Below are positions 1 through 6,545 of a stretch of DNA of 15,415 bases, in pieces (position 1 is the first letter of the stretch; every line of letters starts with the position of its first letter). Source of the stretch: Jimgerdemannia flammicorona (Eukaryota > Mucoromycota > Endogonomycetes > Endogonales > Endogonaceae). Both the position numbers and the translations under genes were made by a program. The notes beneath the pieces are model-generated. The model worked only from the letters and a program-made list of their open reading frames with translations. It was not told where the DNA came from and ran no database searches. The stretch spans positions 1-15,415 of the forward strand of contig RBNI01003666.1 in assembly GCA_003990745.1 (NCBI GenBank). The letters run 5' to 3'.

Positions 1-105
1 TTAAGGGCTTTCAAATGACACCAAGATCATCAAATTTGGATGATTATTCATCAAGTTATTGATGTAAACATTTAATTGTCTAATTTGGAAATCAAAACAA
101 TGGTT

Positions 106-205
106 GATTCGAATCCGATTCGAATCCATCCGGATGGGATTCGAATCCCATCCGAGTTGATCCGGATGGGATTCAATCCGAATCAATCCGAATCCAATCC
201 GGATT
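106..205. repeat. CpG-rich palindromic short-repeat cluster
   Basis: Degenerate copies of GATTCGAATCC, ATCCGGATGGGATT and AATCCGAATC are packed head to head and head to tail. Positions 131-154 form a perfect 24-bp palindrome centred on GGGATTCGAATCCC. The block holds 10 CpG dinucleotides by eye, while the following 1.2 kb has none. A translated minus-strand frame across it is only a low-complexity peptide and is not taken as coding. It could be a minisatellite or the end of a small element; nothing identifies a function. Confidence 0.75.
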
Positions 206-225
206 AAATTGACTCGTTAGGAGCA

Positions 226-444
226 CTAGATATAATCTACTACAGAGGGTTCTTCATAATCATCATCATCAAGATCATCTTGAGCAGCATCAATAAGAAC
301 TGGAAATTTTTCAATTTGAATCATTTCAGAATTACCAATGGCTTCTTCTTCAGCTGAAATACCAAGTATGTCTGTATGATCTTTGACCTCATCTTGATAA
401 ACCCATATATCAACAGCCATATTAATTACAGTATTTATCCTCAT
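226..444 (-). CDS. small acidic reading frame, unrecognised
   Basis: A 72-codon open frame on the minus strand; a second methionine at about residue 9 (MAVDIWVYQDEV) is an equally good start. The C-terminal third is strongly acidic (run DDLDDDDYEEP). Composition looks protein-like and there is no internal stop, but I recognise no family. It lies on the same strand, and in the same frame number, as the pseudogene at 601-1371, so it may be a downstream exon or the tail of the same decayed gene; stops occur between the two. Chance cannot be excluded at this length. Confidence 0.3.
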   Translation of the reverse strand: MRINTVINMAVDIWVYQDEVKDHTDILGISAEEEAIGNSEMIQIEKFPVLIDAAQDDLDDDDYEEPSVVDYI

Positions 445-483
445 CTATTATGAGATAAAATTGAAATTACATTGATAAGAGTG

Positions 484-501
484 ATATATATATATATATA
501 T
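484..501. repeat. (AT)9 microsatellite
   Basis: Eighteen bases of uninterrupted AT dinucleotide in AT-rich, CpG-free sequence. The stretch 445-600 around it holds no gene that I can support. Confidence 0.9.
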
Positions 502-600
502 TGTATGTTTTTTTAATCCTCACTCAATTATGCTCACTTGAGAAATTAGCACAATTTGATATTTTGTATACTAAAATATGTAGTTTACTAATAATTCCTA

Positions 601-1371
601 TCAATTTCTGCCCATTTTAAATAAATTGATCCTTATCTTATATTTAGAAACTATATTCTTAAAAATATGTCAATTAGCTATATTACAGTATGGATCTGTA
701 AGCTGCTTGATTGTTCTATCTTTCTATTGATGAATAGTCTCCACAATATTCTTCACTTGAGGAATAATAGCAAGAGTAGGTGCACTTGAGGCAATCTGCA
801 TTGCTATCAATGATGGCTCAGCTATTTTGATGGATTCAAGTATATCTGCTTGTAAAGGAGTGTTTCTGAAAGGTCTTCAGATCTTATGGTGGCAATTGTT
901 GCATGTGCAATCCTCAAAAGACTTCTCAGATACAGTTTAGTTTGTATATCTAAGTACTTTATCATATCTATGATCAATTCTCAAAAACTCCAGATTCTTG
1001 CAAATAGTGATAGGATCTTGAATGTTTATCACTAAACCACTATCTCCAAGCCTAAGAAACTTGTACAACTGCTCCTGCAACTCATCTTTTTTCATATTTC
1101 CAGACAGCTTTGCTCCTTTAGGTAATTTGCTATTTATTTGTTTAAGAAAACTTTTCAAAACACTTATATGTAGATAACTAAGGAGGATATTGACAGGAAT
1201 ATTGTACTTGTCCACAAGAGAAGCTGATGATGAGCTGGTAGTAACTTGAGTGGATAAGGATAAGGTGGCAATAACTTAGATAAACAAAGATAAGAAAGAG
1301 CTGGCAATAGCTTGAGATGATAAAGAGGTACAATTCACATTACATAAACTTCAAGCAATGGTTTTCAACAT
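601..1371 (-). pseudogene. decayed minus-strand gene of unknown function
   Basis: Reading the minus strand from an ATG at 1371-1369 down to a TGA at 603-601 gives 257 codons in one frame with no frameshift. It is broken by TGA (1353-1351), TAA (1278-1276), TAA (939-937), TGA (879-877), TAG (726-724) and TGA (672-670). All six can be explained by single C-to-T changes from CGA, CAA or CAG. The best open part (1215-937) reads like a real protein, with LKSFLKQINSKLPKG and GNMKKDELQEQLYKFL; this helix-loop-helix pattern weakly recalls a SAP-type nucleic-acid-binding segment. A Ser/Thr-rich 11-residue repeat precedes it (33-bp DNA repeats at 1232-1327), and a CTCNNCHHK cluster follows. The part above about 1328 may instead be 5' UTR of the adjacent LINE. 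I do not recognise the family. Confidence 0.5.
1232..1327 (-). repeat. three tandem 33-bp repeats
   Basis: Units at 1232-1264, 1265-1297 and 1298-1327 (the last one 30 bp) share GAGCTGGCAATAGCTTGAG-like cores followed by GATAA-rich tails. The 33-bp period is 11 codons. On the minus strand it is in frame with the decayed gene, giving Ser/Thr/Ala-rich peptide repeats. The unit carries diverged copies rather than identical ones, so it is an old repeat. It also lies just upstream of LINE copy 1, so an alternative reading as LINE 5' UTR monomers is possible, but LINE copy 2 has no such repeats. Confidence 0.7.
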
Positions 1372-1396
1372 AACACAGAGAAAAGGTACTATAAAA

Positions 1397-3423
1397 ATGT
1401 CATTGAGCAAGAGTTCTGAAGGGCATGCTGGATCGGGTGGATCTGGGGCTTTCAGCTAGCAGCATGTGGGGAGAGGTTATGGATTGGGGATAGGGGCTTT
1501 TGGAGGGTCAAAGGGTGGTGAAGACTCTGGAGAAGGACTGGTATCAGGTGGATCTGGGGGAAGGCCTGGTCCCTCCAGCTTTGCTGACAAGGTGAAGGTG
1601 AGTAGATGGCCTGCTGGAACCAGGGCTGGCACTGCTGAGGGGAAGGGCAAGGCTAGCATCAGGAGAGAGAGTGGCCCTCAGGTGGGAGATGTGAGCATAG
1701 GGACTAGAGGGGCTGTGGCTGGGGGTGTGACTATTGATAGGAGTATGACAGGGAATCAGGAAAAAAAAAGAGATGTGACAGCTGATGACCAGATGGGGCA
1801 GAGGTTCCCAATGCAGAAGGGGGACCTGGCAGATGGTGTAACAGGGCTGGCAGTGGCCCCATTGCTCAAGAAGTCGATCTCAGAGTTTACAGCTACCTTG
1901 TGCTTTCAGGGCTTGGCAGTAACAGTAAGAATGGTCCTGGGGCTTATTTTGAAGCAGGTGGCTGGAGCAGCCTTGGTGAGATTCCTGAATGGTCTGGAGG
2001 GGGTTGAGGTGGGCTTTGAGGAGGTGGGCCCACTGGACAAGACCCTGAAGACTAGAGTAGTGGTGAGGGAAGTGGTGGTCCCCATAGTGCGGTACTTGAG
2101 GTGAGACCCCAGGGTAGTGCAGCTTCTGGTGAGGGGAGTACCTACAGTGACAAAGGAAGAGACTAGGAGGAGGGTGGAGGAGGTGATGGTGGAGTATGGT
2201 GACATGGTGGACATTGGCTTCCAGATGTGGGAGGGGACCATATTCAGGATGAGTGACATCAATGTCAGGATTCAGCTGGTGGGGAAGGAGGCCACAGAGA
2301 AGACAAGTGACTGACTCTTGGTGCTGATGTGGGGGGCTTTTGTCTATAAGATGGTGAGGGTGAAAGAGAGTAAAGAGGAGGAGAAGGACTTGTTAGAGAC
2401 TCTGGAGGAGTTGAGTGGTGCTGTGGAGAGGAGGGCAAAAGTCTGGAAGCTATATGAAGAGTCGACACATCTGAAGGTTGTGGATGGGAAACATATCTAT
2501 ACTGACAGGAGGCAGTGGGAGCAGGCCCAGGGGTACAAGAGACAGAGGGAGCTTTTGGCCAGTATGAAAGGAGGGGTGAAGAAGAAGTTAGATGGGGCTG
2601 AGGAGTTGGGAGGCATCAAAGCCAGCATCTGGGCTAGCAAAGGAGGAGAGGAGGTGGTGGTAAACAAGAAAAGAGCTGGGAAGATACTGGATAAGAATCT
2701 CTATGCCAATGGTACATTCAAAGTTTGGGAGCAGGATTTGGAGAGCACTCCCCCCCACTTATCAAGAGGGGCCTGGTTGGGAAGAGAGAGGCAGCAGAGG
2801 ATGTGCTGATGCAGGGGGCCCAGTGAGTTCACTTTGGGGTCCCAGATGTGGCAAAAGGGGGCCAGGTGGTGGCAGTTGGTGAGGATGAGCTGGTGGATGT
2901 CCCAGAGGAGGAGTGGGATGAGGCTGCCAGTGTAGGAGCAGATACCATGATGCTGGATACAGGGTGGCCAGAGACTCCTGGAGGGAAGGAGGTGGGGAAT
3001 CTGCTGTAGATGAGCAAAGTAATAGATAATCTTGCAGCTGAGGAGTTGGGAGAAGTTGACCTGCATATGATACCAGAGGAGTATTAGGCACAGATTCTGC
3101 ATGGGGATGGGGTGGTGGAGGCACTGAAGGTGGAGATTCTTGCTATTTTCCTAGAGGAAAAGAGATATGAGGTTGATAAGGTAAGAGATGCAGAGCTGAC
3201 AGTGGTTGCTGGTAAGCGAGCTGCCTACTATTGGGCAGAGCATCATAGTTTACAGCTCTGGCAGGAGGCCTGTCTAGAGTATCATGAGGACTTTGAGGAG
3301 AAAGAGAATAGGGTGATGGTTGAACTTCTGGGGGGATTGGAGACACAGGAAGCTGAGGAGAAGGGACTAGCTACAGAATATAACTTGGACTTGGTACAGA
3401 AGGACTTAAATGTGAATTTGTAG
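1397..3423 (+). pseudogene. LINE ORF1 (Gag-like), copy 1, broken
   Basis: ORF1 encodes the RNA-binding Gag-like partner of a LINE ribonucleoprotein. The start at ATG 1397 is chosen because it aligns with the ORF1 start of copy 2 at 3569 and has a homologous leader. About 675 codons. Order: Gly-rich disordered N terminus; SFADKV motif typical of LINE Gag proteins; conserved core (LADGVTGLAVAPLLKKSIS, CFQGLAVTVRMVLGL); an RRM-like stretch (VQLLVRGVP, then an Arg/Glu helix and EYGDMVDI); a charged helical region; an acidic C-terminal domain. No CCHC zinc knuckle is visible. Stops: TAG 1457, TGA 2102, TGA 2312, TGA 2824, TAG 3007, TAG 3085. A frameshift lies at or near the C7 run 2750-2756. Copy 2 has Trp codons opposite 1457, 2102, 3007 and 3085. 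The stop at 2312 is shared by both copies. Confidence 0.85.
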
Positions 3424-3454
3424 TAGATGAGATTGATAAATAACAGTATTCCTT

Positions 3455-3474
3455 ATGAATAGTACAACTAACAT
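3455..3474 (+). pseudogene. LINE ORF2 start, copy 1 (interrupted at codon 7)
   Basis: The ATG at 3455 lies 31 bp after the ORF1 stop and begins MNSTTN, the same as ORF2 of copy 2 at 5624 (37 bp after its ORF1). After about 6.5 codons, similarity stops and the 5' UTR of copy 2 begins. The continuation of this ORF is found in register at 14463, downstream of the poly(A) of copy 2. Confidence 0.85.
3466..3474 (+). repeat. left target-site duplication of LINE copy 2
   Basis: AACTAACAT here pairs with AACTTACAT at 14461-14469, 8 of 9 bases. It sits inside ORF2 codons 4 to 7 of LINE copy 1, and the right copy directly follows or overlaps the poly(A) tail, as expected for target-primed reverse transcription. 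Confidence 0.8.
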
Positions 3475-3568
3475 CAACCAAAACATCATCTCTCTCCAGT
3501 ATCTCTCAGGTTACACAACTTTTGAGAAGCAACTACAACATCGTTTTTAGAGAAAAGAGACTAGCAAC
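3475..3568 (+). promoter_or_regulatory. LINE copy 2 5' UTR (putative internal promoter)
   Basis: 94 bp between the left target duplication and the ORF1 start. Unlike the G-rich body it is CT- and A-rich (ACATCATCTCTCTCCAG). The last 20 bases before the ATG match the leader of copy 1 at about 15 of 20 positions. LINEs normally carry their promoter internally in the 5' UTR; no specific promoter element is recognised here. Confidence 0.55.
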
Positions 3569-5586
3569 ATGGTGACCAACAGGCAACCTGAGGTGTGTAC
3601 TGGGCAGGGCGGCCCGAGTGCATTCGATTGGCAGCAAGTGAGGAGAGGCCCTGGCCTGGGGGGAGGTATGAGTGGGCTGCTGGCAGGTGGGCATGGAAGG
3701 GGAGGAGGCAGTAGTAGAGAACAGGGATCTGGAAGGGTGAGCTTTGCTGAGACAGTGAAGGGGAGAAGGCAGACGTCAGGGCTGGAGGGTTGGTTGAAGA
3801 AAGGCAAGGAAATGGAGAAGGCGACAGTGCAGGGGGGAGTAGTCCTTGGCGGAGGAGGCAGTGGGACTGGAGGTATAGTGGCTGGGGGGGGTGTGACGGC
3901 TGATGGAGATGGGACTGCTAATCTGGAAAAAAATCCAGATGTGATGGTAGATGGTGCAGCTGAGCGACTGGGGCTTGGGAGACAAGGAGATTTGGCGGAT
4001 GGTGTGATGGGCCTGGTGGTGGCACCGTTACTCAAGAAATCGATTTCAGTATTTATGGTGACACTGTGCTTCCAGGGCCTAGCAGTGACAGTGAAAATGG
4101 TATTGGGGCTGATTGCTAAGCAGGTGGCTGAAGCGGTGTCCATAAAGTTTCTGAAGGGACTGGAGGGAGTGGAGGTGAGCTTCGAGGAGGCTGAGTCATT
4201 GGAGGAAGCACTGAAGGTTAGATTGGTAGTTGGGGAGGTGTGTATACTGATGGCTCGATGTCTGAAATGGGACCCTAGAGTGGTCTAACTGTTGGTGAAA
4301 GGAGTGTCCACAGTGATGGTGATGGAGATGCAAAAGAGAGTTGAGGAGGTCATGGTGGAGTATGGAGAGGTGGTGGATATTAGATTTAGAGTCTGAGAGG
4401 AGACCTTGCTCAGGACTGGAGACATGGATGTGAGGATTCAGTTGGCAGAAAAGGAGGCAACTGGGAAGGCAAGGGACTGACCTTCTGGTATGGTCTGGGG
4501 GGTGATCGTGTACAAGGTGACAAGGATGAAGGGGAGTGAGGAGGAGAAAGAGGACCTATTAGAAGCACTGGAAGAGCTGAGTGGTGTGGTGGAACAGCGG
4601 ATGAAGGCTTGGAGGGCCTTTGAGGAGGTGACACACTTGGAGGTGGTAGATGGGAAGTGGATTCAAGTGAGCAAGGAGCAGTGGAAACAAGATCAGGGAT
4701 GTAAGAGGCAGAGGGAACTGCTGGCAAAGATGAAGGGTGGACCTCAGAAGGAGATGAGCAGGATGGTGGACACAGGGGGGACCAAAGCAAGTGTTTGGGC
4801 AGGTGAGGGAGGTGAGAGTGCTGGGAAGGGGACTGGTGAGAATTGGGAGATGACTGGCAAGGACCCATATGTGGATGGTACGCTGGAGGTTTAGGATGAG
4901 ATATGGGAGAATTCTCCGACCCCTACTCCCCTTATCAGGTGGGGCCCAGCTTCCCAAAACAGGTGGTGGAGGATGTGCCAATGTGGGGGGCCCAGAGAGT
5001 GTAATTTGGAGTTCCAAAGGCAGCAAATGGGGGACAAGTGGTGGCGGTTGGTGAGGAGGAAGTGGTGGACATTCCAGAGGAGTGGGATGAGGCTGCAAGT
5101 GCTGGGGCAGACACCACAATGCTGGATGGTGGGAGACCAGCGACCCCTGGAGGAAAGGAGGTGGGGAACCTACTTTGGATGTGTAGGATGATGAACAACC
5201 TGGCAGCCGAGGAGCTAGGTGAGGTAGATTTGAGGGTAATGAGTGATGAGCATTGGGTGAGAATCCTGCAGGGGGAAGGGGTGGTGATGGCATTGAAGGC
5301 AGAAATCCTTGTGGTATATCTGGAGGAGGAGGGCTATGAGGTAGATAAGGAGCAGGAGGTGGAGATAGCTGGAGTCACAGGAGATAGGGCTGAATACTGC
5401 TGGACCAAGTGTCATGGCCTATAGCTCTGGCAGGAAGCCTGCCTGGAGTACTGTGAGGAATTCGAGAAGAAGGCAGATGGGGAGATGAATGAGCTGTTGG
5501 CTGGACTAGAGGCTCAGAGGACTGAAGAGGAGGAGGTGACCATGGAATGTAATCTGGATTTGGCACAGGAGGAGATGAACATGTAG
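3569..5586 (+). pseudogene. LINE ORF1 (Gag-like), copy 2, broken
   Basis: About 672 codons, the same length and layout as ORF1 of copy 1: Gly-rich N terminus, SFAETV motif, core (GDLADGVMGLVVAPLLKKSI, CFQGLAVTVKMVLGL), RRM-like segment, Glu/Lys-rich helical region (EEEKEDLLEALEEL) and acidic C terminus (VVDIPEEWDEAA). No zinc knuckle. Stops: TAA 4286 (copy 1 has CAG), TGA 4394 (copy 1 TGG), TGA 4478 (shared), TAG 4892 (copy 1 TGG), TAA 5002, TAG 5422 (copy 1 CAG). One frameshift lies near 4940-4955 (CCCAAAA tract), not at the position of the copy 1 frameshift. It keeps about 22 CpG against 5 in copy 1, so it is younger. ORF1 presumably bound LINE RNA in the transposition particle; this is by analogy. 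Confidence 0.87.
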
Positions 5587-5623
5587 CAGTAGAGAGAGCT
5601 TGACAACATACCATTTTTTCACT

Positions 5624-6328
5624 ATGAATAGTACAACCAATATTTTTTCTTTGAACATGAATAGGTTATGGGATGCTTATCGACATAAGAACATTTTTAC
5701 TTGGCTGAAGGGATTGGAGGCTGATCTCTTCCTCTTGCAGGATGTCAGGTGTGAGGACGATTTGGATAGAGTGGAATGGATGAAGGAGTGGAGAGGTGAG
5801 GTAGTCTGGAAGGGCAAGGTTGGGATTCTGGTGTAGAAAGGCAAAGGTGAGATAAGGGATATGTGGAGCTGGGGGGATAGATTGGTCTGGGGAGAGTGGA
5901 TACACACAGGTTGGGAGCCAGTTACAGTGGGCTCCTGTTACTGCCTCACAGTATAGGGTGAGCATATACATTGGGTGAAGGACTTACAGGAGAGTGGAAT
6001 TCTTGCGGAGGTTGGGGTAGACATGCTCGGTGGGGACTTCAATATGATCAGAGATGTATTGAGAGACAGAACTGATGGAGGACAAGGAGCTGAGGGTTGG
6101 AGTGGAGGACTGGCAGCATGGGAGGAAGTGGAAAGACTGAGTGCTCTGGTGGATGTGGGTAGAGAATGTTGGGGGGATAGGAGGGTGTATACACACTGGG
6201 CCGGGGGCCTGGGGATGAGGATTGATTGGATTCTGATGGCCAGCTGCTGGGGCTTGGATGTTTGGAAGTTACTGGAGGTGGAATGGTATCCTTGGTCGGA
6301 TCATTGGGGGCTTTTAGGGCAGGGACAT
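5624..6328 (+). pseudogene. LINE copy 2 ORF2, N-terminal APE-like endonuclease domain
   Basis: This domain would nick chromosomal DNA to prime reverse transcription. The start at ATG 5624 (MNSTTNIFSLNMNRL) matches copy 1 and lies 37 bp after ORF1. Visible family landmarks: the N-terminal FSLNMNRL strand with Asn; LFLLQD, where the usual metal-binding Glu of LQE is Asp; LGGDFN at about 6024-6041; MRIDWIL; and the C-terminal SDH catalytic motif at 6296-6304. In-frame stops: TAG 5834 and TAG 5954. The frame is cut 24 bp after SDH by the copia element. Removing that element with one GACAT lets it continue in frame at 11436. Confidence 0.88.
6324..6328 (+). repeat. left target-site duplication of copia (GACAT)
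   Basis: GACAT directly precedes the 5' LTR and is repeated perfectly at 11431-11435 after the 3' LTR. Five base pairs is the usual size for Ty1/copia integrases. The boundary could slide by one base because the next base is T on both sides. Confidence 0.93.
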
Positions 6329-6482
6329 TATTGAAATATGTAGGTTACAACTCGATATATGGTGGCGCAGCCTTCCTTGACTATGTCATCATGTAAATGT
6401 CACTAATTGTGACGCGTAAAAGCATGTAAGAATTAGCAATAAACAGTTTGCTTCTCTCTCCAAACTTCCACATTCCACAACA
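6329..6482 (+). repeat. 5' LTR of the copia element
   Basis: 154 bp, the same length as the 3' LTR, with seven differences, all transitions. Ends are TATTG and CAACA, an imperfect version of the usual TGTTG/CAACA. It contains AATAAA at 6438-6443 followed by CTTCTCTCTCC, and a TGAC-N3-GTCA inverted motif at 6378-6388. The AT-box position reads TGTAAA at 6392-6397 where the 3' LTR has TATAAA. The short length suggests compact U3-R-U5; the subdivisions cannot be placed exactly. Confidence 0.95.
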
Positions 6483-6497
6483 GGTTATGAGCTCTGG
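6483..6497 (+). promoter_or_regulatory. primer-binding site for a half initiator tRNA-Met
   Basis: GGTTATGAGCTCTGG starts at the base after the LTR. It is complementary to the anticodon stem-loop of initiator tRNA-Met (GGGCTCATAACC in fungal-type tRNA), with a single mismatch over the first 13 bases. This is the priming mode known for Drosophila copia, where a 5' tRNA half rather than the 3' CCA end primes minus-strand synthesis. A CCA-end site (TGG directly after the LTR) is absent. Confidence 0.85.
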
Positions 6498-6545
6498 TTA
6501 GCGGCTATACACCCCTCTTACACATATACTACACTACGCTATACA

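Larger units (their letters stand above)
1328..3474 (+). mobile_element. LINE copy 1, 5' portion (non-LTR retrotransposon)
   Basis: This is the left part of an older LINE: a 5' UTR of roughly 70 bp, ORF1 (1397-3423) and the first codons of ORF2 (3455-3474). Its left boundary is approximate; it is set where similarity to the 5' UTR of copy 2 fades (shared AGAGAAAAG block just before each ORF1 start). The element stops at 3474, where a second LINE of the same family begins, and resumes at 14461 after that element's poly(A). It is very CpG-poor (about 5 CpG in 2 kb) and strongly G-rich over C on this strand, as is copy 2. Confidence 0.8.

Noticed and set aside
1..186. Minus-strand 61-codon frame over the palindromic repeat
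   Set aside because: The peptide is a direct translation of the repeat unit (IR/DSN/NP patterns), with no evidence of selection for coding.
4559..5293. Long minus-strand Pro/Ser-rich open frame (244 codons), and similar ones at 3547-4143, 4410-4868 and 2701-3124
   Set aside because: They are antisense shadows of G-rich LINE ORF1. CCN and TCN codons on the complement make stop-poor, low-complexity frames with no domain.
1397..5586. Tandem ORF1 genes as a native two-Gag element
   Set aside because: The 5' UTR and ORF2 start are also duplicated, and ORF2 of the first copy resumes after the poly(A) of the second, so nested insertion explains the structure better.
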